From: Cyclobacteriaceae bacterium
Lineage (GTDB): Bacteria > Bacteroidota > Bacteroidia > Cytophagales > Cyclobacteriaceae
NCBI GenBank assembly: GCA_019638275.1
Contig: JAHBUC010000013.1
Location: 48,541-112,540, forward strand
Reading direction: 5' to 3'
Length of the DNA: 64,000 nt
Within the stretch, counting starts at the first letter, position 1, and each line of letters starts with the position of its first letter. A program made the translations under genes and the position numbers. Positions 32,621 through 41,896 of the stretch are shown here, piece after piece. The notes beneath the pieces were generated by a model, which did not search any database, had not been told where the DNA came from, and saw only the letters and a list, made by a program, of their open reading frames with translations.

Positions 32621-34516
32621 ATGTCATATGTTATCCTGATCATAGCGTTACCCTTCGCAGCATTCGTGATAAACGGATTGCTGAGTGGGAAAATTCCGCA
32701 TCGGTTTGCGGGTTGGCTGGCTACCGGTGCTATTGGTGTAGCTGCGGTGCTGGCGTGGCTCACGGCATATAGCTATTTCTTTCAATCCACTTCATTTGAA
32801 AAAATAATTCCCTTTCAAATCACCTGGCTTAGCTTTACAGAAACACTGCAGATCGATATGGGAATTTTATTGGATCCCATTTCTGTAATGATGCTCGTGG
32901 TGATCACCACCGTTTCCTTGATGGTATTTTTATACAGCCTCGGCTACATGCAGGGCGAAAAAGGATTTGTGCGTTACTACGCCTTCCTTTCCTTGTTCAG
33001 TTTTTCCATGCTGGGGTTGGTAGTGGCGACCAACTTGTTCCAACTCTATATGTTCTGGGAGCTGGTGGGCGTTTCTTCAGACTTACTCATCGGCTATTAC
33101 TATGATAAACCCGAAGCTGTTGCCGCAGCAAAGAAAGCTTTCATTGTTACCCGTTTTGCCGACTTTGGTTTTCTCGTAGGCATACTGCTACTCTCCTATT
33201 ATACGGGGACATTCGATTTTGCTGCAATCACCGATCCCAACCATACTGCCTTCACCACCATGACCGGCAGTTTATTTCTGGGATTGTCCGTTCTCACCTG
33301 GGCGCTCATGCTCATTTTCATGGGTGGAGCAGGTAAGTCGGCCATGTTTCCGCTACACATCTGGCTACCCGATGCCATGGAAGGCCCGACACCGGTATCG
33401 GCATTGATCCATGCTGCCACGATGGTTGTGGCCGGTGTTTTTCTGGTGGCGCGCATGTTTCCGGTATTTAGTTTTCATGCTCCCGAGGCCCTGGATGCCG
33501 TTGCCTTCATTGGCGTCTTCACGCTTTTGTTTGCCGCCATCATTGCCTGTACGCAAACCGATATCAAACGCATTCTCGCCTTCTCCACCATGTCGCAAAT
33601 CGGTTACATGATGCTGGCGCTTGGCGTTTCGGATTACGGTGATCAAGGATTAGGTTTTACCGCATCCATGTTTCATTTATTTACGCATGCGTTCTTCAAA
33701 GCATTGCTTTTCCTGGGGGCAGGTTCTATCATCCACGCCATCCACAGCAACGACATCCGCGAAATGGGTAATCTGCGCAAGCATCAGCCGGTTACGCACA
33801 TCGTGTTCCTGATTGCGTGTCTGGCCATTGCGGGCATTCCTCCTTTTGCAGGATTCTTTAGTAAAGATGAAATTCTTGCTGCCACATTAAACAGCAGTCC
33901 GGTGTACTTTGCCATAGCAACATTCACCGCAGGGCTCACCGCGTTCTACATGTTCCGTTTGTACTTCCTGGTGTTCTGGAATCGTGAAACGGTTTATGAG
34001 TACAAGCCACATGAATCTTCTTTCATCATGCTGGTGCCGATGATTGTATTGGCGGTTGGTTCGGCTGTTGCCGGATTCATTCCTTTCGGGAAATTCGTTT
34101 CATCGGACAGCCAACCGCTGCATATTGAAATGAATCAAACCGTAGCGATTCTTTCCATTGTTGTGGCCGCTACAGGAATACTGATCGCATGGGCATTATA
34201 CAAAAAGGAATCTCCATTATCCGAAAAAATCGCTTCAACGCTAAACGGATTGTATCGTGTTGCCCTGAAGAAATTCTACATCGATGAACTCTACGTGTTC
34301 ATTACCAAAAAGATCATCTTTAACCTGATATCAAAACCCATTGCCTGGTTCGACCGGCATGTGATTGATGCGCTTATGGATTTTACCGCTACCGCTACCA
34401 ATAAAGTGTCAGCAGAAATAAAAGGGTTGCAGTCGGGACAATTGCAGCACTATGCGTACATCTTTTTATCAGGAGTGGTTTTGATTGTATTGATCATGAT
34501 ATTCAACTATACCTAA
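32621..34516 (+). CDS. nuoL: Complex I antiporter-like subunit NuoL
   Basis: 631 residues with about 16 membrane helices, the longest of the three antiporter-like subunits. Landmarks are the channel glutamate region LYMFWELVGVSSDLLIGYYY, GKSAMFPLHIWLPDAMEGPTPVSALIHAATMV and the C-terminal lateral helix with a final membrane anchor. It is the distal proton pump. It is separated from nuoM by 3 bases. Confidence 0.96.
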   Translation: MSYVILIIALPFAAFVINGLLSGKIPHRFAGWLATGAIGVAAVLAWLTAYSYFFQSTSFEKIIPFQITWLSFTETLQIDMGILLDPISVMMLVVITTVSLMVFLYSLGYMQGEKGFVRYYAFLSLFSFSMLGLVVATNLFQLYMFWELVGVSSDLLIGYYYDKPEAVAAAKKAFIVTRFADFGFLVGILLLSYYTGTFDFAAITDPNHTAFTTMTGSLFLGLSVLTWALMLIFMGGAGKSAMFPLHIWLPDAMEGPTPVSALIHAATMVVAGVFLVARMFPVFSFHAPEALDAVAFIGVFTLLFAAIIACTQTDIKRILAFSTMSQIGYMMLALGVSDYGDQGLGFTASMFHLFTHAFFKALLFLGAGSIIHAIHSNDIREMGNLRKHQPVTHIVFLIACLAIAGIPPFAGFFSKDEILAATLNSSPVYFAIATFTAGLTAFYMFRLYFLVFWNRETVYEYKPHESSFIMLVPMIVLAVGSAVAGFIPFGKFVSSDSQPLHIEMNQTVAILSIVVAATGILIAWALYKKESPLSEKIASTLNGLYRVALKKFYIDELYVFITKKIIFNLISKPIAWFDRHVIDALMDFTATATNKVSAEIKGLQSGQLQHYAYIFLSGVVLIVLIMIFNYT

Positions 34517-34519
34517 CGT

Positions 34520-35995
34520 ATGATACTGATTGCACTCATCGTTATCCCCGCACTAACAGCTTTGGCCGTGATGTTTGCGCGTGATGCACGGCAGACTAAA
34601 AGCCTGTCGGCTGTGGGAATGAGCATTCAGTTGATCTTGTCATTTTACCTGTTGTATATCTTTTTAAAAGAAAGAGCATTTGGTAATACCGAGCCGGTAC
34701 TATTCGGAAAGCGATTTGAATGGTACCCCGGACTGAATATCAATTTTGATATTGGTGTGGATGGCATTTCTGTTGCCATGATATTGCTCACCTCCATCGT
34801 GATCTTCACCGGAATTTTTGCGAGCTGGGAAGTGAAGGAACAATTCCGGGAGTTTTTCGCTTCGCTGATCATCCTGGCCACCGGGGTTTTCGGGTTCTTC
34901 ATCTCGCTCGATCTATTTGTGATGTTCCTGTTCTTTGAGCTGGCGGTTATCCCGATGTATCTCCTCATTGGCATTTGGGGCAGCGGTAAAAAGGAATACA
35001 GCGCTATGAAGCTTACGCTGATGCTGATGGCCGGATCAGCCTTATTGGTTGTCGGTATTCTTGGAATTTATTTTCACTCGGATGTAAACGGAACGCACAG
35101 CTTCAACATTCTTGAATTGGCGAACCAGAATTTCTCCATCGAAATGCAGCGCATCTTCTTCCCCATCACCTTTATCGGGTTTGGTGTAATTGGTGCGTTG
35201 TTTCCGTTTCACACCTGGTCACCTGACGGACACAGCTCCGCCCCTACGGCCGTATCCATGCTCCATGCCGGTGTATTGATGAAACTTGGCGGATATGGAT
35301 GTTTGAAAGTAGCCATTGCACTGATGCCTGAAGCTGCGCATGAACTTTCATGGATTTTCCTGATCCTTACTTCTATCTCTGTCATTTATGGTGCATTGGG
35401 TGTCATCGCGCAAAGCGATCTGAAATACATCAATGCGTATTCTTCTGTTAGCCACTGCGGATTGGTGTTGTTTGCGGTGCTGATGCTGAATGAGACAGCC
35501 GCCAACGGTGCGGTGCTCCAAATGATCTCGCACGGATTGATGACCGCCCTTTTCTTTGCGTTGATTGGCATGTTGTACTCGCGCACGCACACGCGTATTG
35601 TACATGAAATGGGTGGATTAATGAAGGTACTGCCATTCCTTTCGGTATGTTATGTAATTGCCGGTCTGGCTTCATTGGGATTGCCTGGCTTAAGTGGCTT
35701 TGTGGCTGAGATGACGATTTTTGTTGGCGCCTTCCAACATCCGGATATGTTTCATCGGGTGATTACCATTGTAGCCATCTCATCCATTGTGGTAACAGCC
35801 GTTTACATTTTGCGTGTTGTAGGCAGTTTGCTGATGGGCCCGATTAAGAATGAAGCCTATCAACACCTGGAGCCTGCTAAATGGCACGAGAAGCTGGCTA
35901 CGGTAACATTGATTGTAGCGATAGTAATAATTGGAATTGCGCCCTTGTGGCTTTCGGATATGATTATGGAGAGTCTGGGGGCTATTTTGGATTGA
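34520..35995 (+). CDS. nuoM: Complex I antiporter-like subunit NuoM
   Basis: 491 residues with about 14 membrane helices. The channel signature is FLFFELAVIPMYLLIGIWG, and FPFHTWSPDGHSSAPTAVSMLHAGVLMKLGGYG and LPGLSGFVAE are typical of NuoM. It is a middle proton-pumping subunit. The following 193 bases before nuoN hold repeats rather than a tight junction. Confidence 0.96.
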   Translation: MILIALIVIPALTALAVMFARDARQTKSLSAVGMSIQLILSFYLLYIFLKERAFGNTEPVLFGKRFEWYPGLNINFDIGVDGISVAMILLTSIVIFTGIFASWEVKEQFREFFASLIILATGVFGFFISLDLFVMFLFFELAVIPMYLLIGIWGSGKKEYSAMKLTLMLMAGSALLVVGILGIYFHSDVNGTHSFNILELANQNFSIEMQRIFFPITFIGFGVIGALFPFHTWSPDGHSSAPTAVSMLHAGVLMKLGGYGCLKVAIALMPEAAHELSWIFLILTSISVIYGALGVIAQSDLKYINAYSSVSHCGLVLFAVLMLNETAANGAVLQMISHGLMTALFFALIGMLYSRTHTRIVHEMGGLMKVLPFLSVCYVIAGLASLGLPGLSGFVAEMTIFVGAFQHPDMFHRVITIVAISSIVVTAVYILRVVGSLLMGPIKNEAYQHLEPAKWHEKLATVTLIVAIVIIGIAPLWLSDMIMESLGAILD

Positions 35996-36007
35996 CAAAT
36001 ACTTTGT

Positions 36008-36158
36008 GATCTCCGTGCAACCTTTGCGATGTCTGTGGTTAAATTTTACCGCCAAGCGCACAAAGGAAATTCGCACAAAAATCACAAAGAAGATAGAAAA
36101 TATAAGATTGATGATTGCAGATTTTTGATTTAAGATCTTACTTCAAAAATCTTAAATC
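36008..36158. repeat. Degenerate palindromic repeats between nuoM and nuoN
   Basis: The first part looks like a worn inverted element: ctttgtga near 36003-36010 can pair with tcacaaag near 36083-36090. A second hairpin is perfect: gatttaagat (36127-36136) with atcttaaatc (36149-36158). No gene is seen in the 193-base gap. Confidence 0.6.
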
Positions 36159-36188
36159 CTCACTCATAAATCGTAAATCGAAAAAGAT

Positions 36189-37604
36189 ATGAGTCTGAAT
36201 GAGCTCATGATTATGCGACACGAATGGGCGCTGGTAGCAGTGGCCCTGATTCTGCTGATTGCTGAAATCGGGATGAATGAAAACCGTAAGCAAAATATAA
36301 AGCTGTTTGCATGCGTGTTGATGACTTTGGTAACTGTTCTCGGGTTTTTGCCGGCTGATACCGGTACGGTGTTCGGGAACATGTACGTGACCGATCCGTT
36401 GCGCATCCTCATGAAGAACATCCTGAATGTTGGCGTGCTAATTATCTTTTTGCAAAGTTTCAGTTGGCTGAAACAACCGAACTACCAGGACAGAATAACC
36501 GAATTCTATTTATTGATGCTCTCCAGCCTCATCGGGGTGAGCTACATGATTTCTTCCGGGCATTTTCTTATGTTCTATCTCGGACTTGAACTCACCACCA
36601 TCCCGATTGCTGCGTTGGCCGCCTACGAACAATTCAAAAGCAAATCCGCTGAAGCGGGCATAAAACTTATTCTCTCTTCTGCTTTTTCGTCAGCCATCTT
36701 ACTGTTTGGTATCTCCATACTCTTTGCCGCCAGTGGAAACCTGTATTTCAATTCGTATGAAAGCTCAGACTCCATCATCAATGTGCTGGGTTTCATTTTT
36801 TTCTTTTCGGGCCTCGCGTTCAAAATCAGCATTGTACCCTTTCACTTATGGACAGCCGATGTGTACGAAGGCAGCCCGACCAGTGTTACTTCTTACCTGT
36901 CAGTCATTTCAAAAGGTTCGGCTGTTTTCATTCTGGTCATTGTGCTCACCACCTTGTTCCGCGTTATTCAACCCATGTGGCAAGAAGTGTTGTATGCTAC
37001 TTCCATACTTACCATGACCATCGGCAACCTGTTCGCCATCCGCCAGCAAAACGTAAAACGATTCCTTGCGTTTTCCTCCATTGCGCAAGCGGGTTTTATT
37101 ATGTTGGGCATTGTTGGCGGCACAGCATTGGGCATGGCTACTGTCATCTATTTCGTATTGGTATACGTATTCTCCAACCTGGCAGCCTTTGGCGTAGTGC
37201 AAGCGGTTGAACAAGCTTCCGGAAAAGTAACGGTTGACGATTACAACGGACTCTACAAAACCAACCCGAAGCTGAGCCTGGTAATGATGCTGGCCCTGTT
37301 CTCATTGGCCGGCATTCCGCCACTGGCTGGTTTCTTCGGGAAATTCTTTCTGTTTACCGCGGTTGCTGAAAGCGGGTTCTATGTACTGCTTGGAGTTGCT
37401 GTACTCAACACGGTTATCTCCTTATACTATTACTTGTTAGTGGTTAAGGCTATGTTCATTAACAGCAGCGATACGCCCGTAACGGCATTTACCAGTGATA
37501 TGGCGATGCGCATTTCCCTGGTAGTGTGTTCGGTGGGTATATTGGTTATCGGGTTTTATAGTCCGGTGTTTGCGTATATTAAAGAGCTCTGTGTAGGGAT
37601 TTAA
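36189..37604 (+). CDS. nuoN: Complex I antiporter-like subunit NuoN
   Basis: 471 residues with about 14 membrane helices. The NuoN features are LMFYLGLELTTIPIAALAAYEQ (channel glutamate), ISIVPFHLWTADVYEGSPTSVTSYLSVISKGSA and SLAGIPPLAGFFGKF. It closes the 11-gene cluster. A long inverted repeat follows the gene. Confidence 0.96.
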   Translation: MSLNELMIMRHEWALVAVALILLIAEIGMNENRKQNIKLFACVLMTLVTVLGFLPADTGTVFGNMYVTDPLRILMKNILNVGVLIIFLQSFSWLKQPNYQDRITEFYLLMLSSLIGVSYMISSGHFLMFYLGLELTTIPIAALAAYEQFKSKSAEAGIKLILSSAFSSAILLFGISILFAASGNLYFNSYESSDSIINVLGFIFFFSGLAFKISIVPFHLWTADVYEGSPTSVTSYLSVISKGSAVFILVIVLTTLFRVIQPMWQEVLYATSILTMTIGNLFAIRQQNVKRFLAFSSIAQAGFIMLGIVGGTALGMATVIYFVLVYVFSNLAAFGVVQAVEQASGKVTVDDYNGLYKTNPKLSLVMMLALFSLAGIPPLAGFFGKFFLFTAVAESGFYVLLGVAVLNTVISLYYYLLVVKAMFINSSDTPVTAFTSDMAMRISLVVCSVGILVIGFYSPVFAYIKELCVGI

Positions 37605-37630
37605 TTGTATTCTAAAATGAACTAAAAAGC

Positions 37631-37697
37631 AGTAGGCAATAGCAATAGGCAAAAAAAATAAAAAACTTTACCTATTGCTCCTTGCCTATTGCCTACT
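37631..37697. repeat. Nested inverted repeat after nuoN
   Basis: agtaggcaata (37631-37641) pairs with tattgcctact (37687-37697), and inside it gcaatagg (37642-37649) pairs with cctattgc (37671-37678). The loop is A-rich. It resembles the 21012-21064 element in style and may end nuo transcripts. Confidence 0.75.
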
Positions 37698-37732
37698 TAA
37701 CATTCTTTGGCTAAACGAATAACATACAAGAA

Positions 37733-38062
37733 ATGCCGCTTGATAAATTTCAACATCCGACAAAAGAAATAGATGGAAAAACGTTTCGCATCATAGAGGC
37801 GAACATTTCAAAAAACCGTACGGACTTTTTGCAGCAATTGCTCACGCACAACAAGGTTGAAGTTATAGTTGAAACTGATCCGCCCAAAGAAGGCAGCGAA
37901 CAAACCTATACCCTCATTACACCCGATGTTACATTCAATCCCATTGTAAAAGTATATAACCGCGAACTGCGCACGTTAGAGGGTCATCGCGTAACACCCG
38001 ACATCTGGAACCAGCTTACCAATAAGCCCGAGCCGAATTATTGGGATTTGGGGAAGAAGTGA
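37733..38062 (+). CDS. Conserved-looking small protein of unknown function
   Basis: 109 residues, soluble, with no signal peptide or membrane helix. The composition is balanced and the codon use looks like a real gene. Near its end are VYNRELRTLEGHRVTPDIWNQL and NYWDLGK. I do not recognise the family. It lies between the nuoN repeat and a membrane-protein gene on the same strand; a link to respiration is not supported. Confidence 0.6.
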   Translation: MPLDKFQHPTKEIDGKTFRIIEANISKNRTDFLQQLLTHNKVEVIVETDPPKEGSEQTYTLITPDVTFNPIVKVYNRELRTLEGHRVTPDIWNQLTNKPEPNYWDLGKK

Positions 38063-38123
38063 GCATAATTGTATATTTTCAGAAGTTATGCACAATGCCG
38101 CTCGGACAGACTATTAATATTTT

Positions 38124-38139
38124 AAGGAGTAAATAAGTG
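38124..38139 (+). promoter_or_regulatory. Shine-Dalgarno site selecting a GTG start
   Basis: AAGGAG (38124-38129) sits 7 bases before GTG 38137, and 22 bases before the next in-frame ATG at 38152. Strong Shine-Dalgarno sites look rare in this window, so this one favours the GTG. Confidence 0.6.
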
Positions 38140-39096
38140 CCATTGTCGACCATGAAAACCAAAGTAAGAAAAGTCTTAGCATTCATAATAGTCGGTTTAC
38201 CCGTTCTCGCTACTTTCATACTCTGCTTTGTTATAATGTCACTGGTTCTTCCCGATGACTTTAGACCAAAGAAAGTTGTGGCGTTTTCCAGCCTATTCTT
38301 CTGCTTTTTGATAGTTGTATTCATTCTTCTCCTTGGGCAAAAAGAGCGTCTTGCTGGAATATTCCTGAGATTCAATGGATTTTTAAACGTTTATGGAAGG
38401 CTCGTCTATCGTTTAAGTATCGTTTTAATCACCTACACCGTACTGCTTCTGATCTTGTTCAATAACTTCAATAAATGGCCAGAAAATTTTCTTGTTAATG
38501 GTGAGCTTAAAGAAAGACACTCGGAGTTGGAGAAATCGGATATAAAAAGACAAATAACCTCTATCAATCAAAGTGAGCAATTACTAAGTAGCGAAAAAGC
38601 AGAGCTGGGATACATCTATAAAGAAATTCTCAATTTCAAGAAAACCGATTCAGCAAAATATCAGCAATTCATGAATGGAGATAGGCTTTTTATTAACGAC
38701 AGTATTATTTTAGTGTTTCATTCCGAATTCGGTCCTCCCAGTTCAGAACCATTCATTAGGCTTTTTGTTCACAATAAATCTGGTGAGCAAATTAAAGAAC
38801 ATTTGTTGTACGGAACTCATTATGTCGAGTCTATATACAATAGATTGAATGAAATTGATTCAAGACTTTCGAAGTCTTATGCCAGCCTAGATGAATTGAA
38901 TAAGTCATCTAGTGTATTCAGGCTTTCTCTTTTGAGCTTCATTAGCTATTACTTAAATAATCAACTACAACCACTAACAACAACTATGAAATTCGTGGAC
39001 TTGCTGGCCAGTTTTATGAGTTGGGTGTTCTTGGTAGTTGTAGCAAGTGAAATTCTTCCGCCAATTTTCAAACGATTGACTCGAGCTTCAAATTAG
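38137..39096 (+). CDS. Membrane protein of unknown function
   Basis: 319 residues starting at GTG, supported by an AAGGAG site; ATG 38152 is the alternative. Three membrane helices are in the first 125 residues (FIIVGLPVLATFILCFVIMS, VVAFSSLFFCFLIVVFILLL, LSIVLITYTVLLLILF), then a polar domain of about 160 residues with helical heptads (SEQLLSSEKAELGYIYKEIL), and a last helix near 290-310. No family recognised. The gene is more AT-rich than its neighbours. A good terminator follows. Confidence 0.65.
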   Translation: MPLSTMKTKVRKVLAFIIVGLPVLATFILCFVIMSLVLPDDFRPKKVVAFSSLFFCFLIVVFILLLGQKERLAGIFLRFNGFLNVYGRLVYRLSIVLITYTVLLLILFNNFNKWPENFLVNGELKERHSELEKSDIKRQITSINQSEQLLSSEKAELGYIYKEILNFKKTDSAKYQQFMNGDRLFINDSIILVFHSEFGPPSSEPFIRLFVHNKSGEQIKEHLLYGTHYVESIYNRLNEIDSRLSKSYASLDELNKSSSVFRLSLLSFISYYLNNQLQPLTTTMKFVDLLASFMSWVFLVVVASEILPPIFKRLTRASN

Positions 39097-39193
39097 ATCT
39101 AGCTCCACTTCTTCTATTTCTCAAGATGATGAACGCGGCATAGTGCATGACAAAAATTCATATACTATTGTTGGGTTTCGTGTTCTTCTAACC

Positions 39194-39238
39194 CCATCAG
39201 TGTCACTCGTTAGAGGACACTGATGGATTATCATTTTT
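39194..39238 (+). terminator. Intrinsic terminator
   Basis: ccatcagtgtc (39194-39204) pairs perfectly with gacactgatgg (39216-39226) over 11 bp, followed by attatcattttt. It closes the membrane-protein gene on the plus strand. Confidence 0.75.
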
Positions 39239-39267
39239 GTATCAGTCGTCCATTCGGTGATTACTTA

Positions 39268-39669
39268 TTATCTCCGAACAGGAAACAACTGCCGCAGCAA
39301 ATCCACTCGTAACCACAATGCACCCCATGCCAGGATAGTGAGGTAAACCGGAAACAGCGTATGCGAAAACAACGGATTATCCATACGAACGTGCGTGGCA
39401 ATGGCCCCACCGAAATATCCGGTGAGCAGCACAGCACCAAAAACAGACGTACGGGGAATGGTGTACAGTACATTGCTGATAAACCCCAGTGCGCCCAGAA
39501 TGGGTAAGTGATGCATGGAGAAACCCAGCTCCAGGGTTCCCTCAATAGCCTCTTTGTTGGGAAAAAATTTAAAGATGCTGTCGAACAACATAAAAAGAAT
39601 AACCAGCACTGCCATTACACGTGACGTCCATAGTCTTGCCTTGGAAATGTTTGTTGATTGAGAATTCAT
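39268..39669 (-). CDS. DoxX-like small membrane protein
   Basis: 133 residues with four membrane helices (RVMAVLVILFMLFDSIFKF, LPILGALGFISNVLYTI, VFGAVLLTGYFGGAIATH, PVYLTILAWGALWL). The pattern GALLTGY-GGAIA-H-R matches DoxX-like proteins of the DoxX/DUF superfamily, common in Bacteroidota; their role is poorly defined. It is divergent from the GAF kinase gene, with a 7-bp dyad in between. Confidence 0.8.
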   Translation of the reverse strand: MNSQSTNISKARLWTSRVMAVLVILFMLFDSIFKFFPNKEAIEGTLELGFSMHHLPILGALGFISNVLYTIPRTSVFGAVLLTGYFGGAIATHVRMDNPLFSHTLFPVYLTILAWGALWLRVDLLRQLFPVRR

Positions 39670-39783
39670 GATTTCATTTGTTTGGTTTGTTGTTATGCAA
39701 ACTTATGGCCGGCCATTGTATTGCATAATCCCCGATTACGACATTCTAACGGGCAAAATCCGACATACCTGCCTCCAAAACAC

Positions 39784-39800
39784 ATAGGAGTTTCTCCTAT
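39784..39800. promoter_or_regulatory. Short dyad between the DoxX-like and GAF-kinase genes
   Basis: ATAGGAG-ttt-CTCCTAT is a perfect 7-bp inverted repeat in a divergent promoter region, 115 bases from the DoxX-like start and 95 bases from the kinase start. An operator is possible but no regulator is identified. Confidence 0.35.
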
Positions 39801-39894
39801 ATCTGCACTTTTTTCAGTAACTTCGCTGGAAACACCCATCACCCATTGATTGAAGATGCATGTTCCGTATTCAACCTGAACAACAAGAAACATC

Positions 39895-41097
39895 ATGACC
39901 GGGGAGCATTTAAAACTACTTGTCTCCACTATTCAACAACTTTCCCTCGCACGGGATCTGGATGCCATCATTGAAATCGTGCAACGGTCTGCCCGAAAAT
40001 TAACCGCGGCAGAAGGAGTTACGTTTGTTTTAAAAGATAAAGACCAATGTTTTTATGCGAATGAAGATGCCATTGCTCCGTTGTGGAAAGGGCAACGCTT
40101 TCCGCTTGAGCATTGTGTTAGCGGATGGGCCATGATTAATCGTTCCAGCGTAGTGATTAAAGATATCTATGCTGATTCGCGCGTTCCTTCCGAAGCCTAC
40201 GAGCCCACCTTTGTGAAAAGTCTGGTGATTGTGCCGATACGCATTATGGATCCCGTTGGCGCCATCGGCAATTACTGGGCTAATGAACATGAATCCACAA
40301 AAGAGGAAGTGGAGCTATTACAGGCCCTGGCAGATATTACATCGGTATCGATGGAAAATATTTACGTATATAATGAACTGGAAGAAAGAGTAAGGCAAAG
40401 AACAGCCGAATTGGAATACCTCAACCAGGAACTGGAAGCGTTTTCATATTCGGTATCGCACGACCTGCAATCACCACTCCGCTCTATTAATTCACTGATC
40501 CGGATGGTTACCGAAAATACAGATGGAAAATTAGCCGATGGAGAATTAAATATGCTTCAGGCGGCAGGCAAAAGTGCCATGCGCATGAGTGCACTGGTGG
40601 ATGATTTGCTGGAGTTATCGAAACTCGATAAAAAAGAAATCTCCAAAACGCGTGTCGACATGAATACCTTGGTGAAATCGGTAGTGGACGACATAGAGCG
40701 GGATTTGAAAACGGAAGCCACTATTTTAATTCATCCACTGCACGAAATTAAAGCAGATTACAGCCTGATGCGTCAGGCCATGTATAACCTCATTTCAAAT
40801 GCTGTAAAGTATTCATCAAAAAACAAACATCCACGGGTAGAAATATCTTCTCACCAACAAGACGATGAAATCATTTTTACTATTCAGGACAATGGCGTTG
40901 GGTTTAGCATGAAATACGTGAAAAAGCTTTTTGTTCCCTTTCAGCGGTTACACAACAAAAGTGAGTTTGAAGGATCGGGTATTGGCCTGGCCAATGTGAG
41001 CAGAATTATTCAACGGCATGGCGGTAAAATTTGGGCTGATGCCAAGCTGAATGAAGGCGCAACTTTTTATTTCTCCTTGAAAAACGGAATTAACTAG
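39895..41097 (+). CDS. GAF-domain sensor histidine kinase
   Basis: 400 residues with no membrane helices, so probably cytoplasmic. A GAF sensor (about 5-160) is followed by a short coiled coil (YNELEERVRQRTAELEYLNQELEAF) and the HisKA domain with the phospho-acceptor in SYSVSHDLQSPL. The ATPase domain has N box NLISNAVKYS, G1 DNGVGF and G2 GSGIGLANV. The GAF-HisKA layout resembles phytochrome-like orphan kinases. No response regulator is adjacent. A dispersed repeat follows the stop. Confidence 0.9.
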   Translation: MTGEHLKLLVSTIQQLSLARDLDAIIEIVQRSARKLTAAEGVTFVLKDKDQCFYANEDAIAPLWKGQRFPLEHCVSGWAMINRSSVVIKDIYADSRVPSEAYEPTFVKSLVIVPIRIMDPVGAIGNYWANEHESTKEEVELLQALADITSVSMENIYVYNELEERVRQRTAELEYLNQELEAFSYSVSHDLQSPLRSINSLIRMVTENTDGKLADGELNMLQAAGKSAMRMSALVDDLLELSKLDKKEISKTRVDMNTLVKSVVDDIERDLKTEATILIHPLHEIKADYSLMRQAMYNLISNAVKYSSKNKHPRVEISSHQQDDEIIFTIQDNGVGFSMKYVKKLFVPFQRLHNKSEFEGSGIGLANVSRIIQRHGGKIWADAKLNEGATFYFSLKNGIN

Positions 41098-41215
41098 AAG
41101 TCATCTCAAAAATATCCCATAATGTCAGGTTGAGCTTGTCGAAACCGATTTGGTAACTCGAAATAGCCTTCGACAAACTCAGGCTGACATTTGAAACAGA
41201 TTTTTGAGATGGCTT
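41098..41215. repeat. Dispersed inverted-repeat element (about 118 bp)
   Basis: Outer arms aagtcatctcaaaaat (41098-41113) and atttttgagatggctt (41200-41215) match at 15 of 16 positions. Inner arms 41123-41143 and 41169-41189 match at 18 of 21. The element is related to the copies at 28413-28498 and 50938-51090 and lies between convergent genes. No coding capacity was seen; it behaves like a non-autonomous palindromic repeat. Confidence 0.8.
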
Positions 41216-41238
41216 CTAATCAGTCGGGTTATTCAAGA

Positions 41239-41622
41239 TTACCCCATTGAATGTAACGCCACCCGATTTCCTTCACTGTCGATGAATACAGCCATGTATC
41301 CGTACTCGGGCGTGATTTGGGTTTTCGGTATAAAGATTTTGCCTCCGGCTCCTTCCACCTTCGAAAGCACCTCTTGTAAATCGGGGCTCGCATTCAGGTA
41401 CACCATTGTACCTTGCTGTGACGGATGGTAAAAATCCTTGTGTGCGCATAACGCGCCACCAACCGTTCCATCTTCGGTAGGAAACATGGCCATTTTTAAA
41501 TCGGTTGCCATGGTGATCTCTGTGAGTTCAATACCGAAAATGGATTCGTAAAATTTCTTTGCACGATTAAGATCGTTTGCCGGTATTTCAAACCAGCTGA
41601 CAGCATTGTTCAGTTTTTTCAT
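41239..41622 (-). CDS. VOC-superfamily (glyoxalase-like) protein
   Basis: 127 residues from ATG 41622 (MKKLNNAVSWFEIP); an upstream start at 41655 adds an unconvincing extension. Two beta-alpha-beta-beta-beta halves are visible: WFEIPANDLNRAKKFYESIFG and the second with VEGAGGKIFIPKTQI...YMAVFIDSEGNRVALHS. The superfamily includes glyoxalases, dioxygenases and antibiotic-binding proteins. The substrate is unknown. It converges on the GAF-kinase gene across the repeat. Confidence 0.85.
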   Translation of the reverse strand: MKKLNNAVSWFEIPANDLNRAKKFYESIFGIELTEITMATDLKMAMFPTEDGTVGGALCAHKDFYHPSQQGTMVYLNASPDLQEVLSKVEGAGGKIFIPKTQITPEYGYMAVFIDSEGNRVALHSMG

Positions 41623-41820
41623 ATTCAGTAATTCGTTAGAGGTTCCTTGGCACAAGGAAGCTAATTAAACTTTACTACTCTCCCAAATCGCTCATGTAAT
41701 ACCTCAATTGACTTTACAGGGGACTAAACCTGATTTTCTTCTATCAGTACTTTATCAGAAACTTCAACTTTAGCATCTTTCACCCTGTCCCTTTTTCTTC
41801 GGTCTATTATTCCTTTTACA

Positions 41821-41858
41821 ATAAAAAAAGCCGATCTGACTCAGCATCAGACCGGCTT
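41821..41858 (-). terminator. Intrinsic terminator after the amidohydrolase operon
   Basis: aagccgatctga (41828-41839) pairs with tcagaccggctt (41847-41858) with one mismatch. Read on the minus strand, the stem is followed by a run of T from the A-run at 41823-41829. It ends the three-gene amidohydrolase operon. Confidence 0.8.
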
Positions 41859-41896
41859 CAGATCAGGGACTTTGATAATCCCTGAAAACCAGAACT

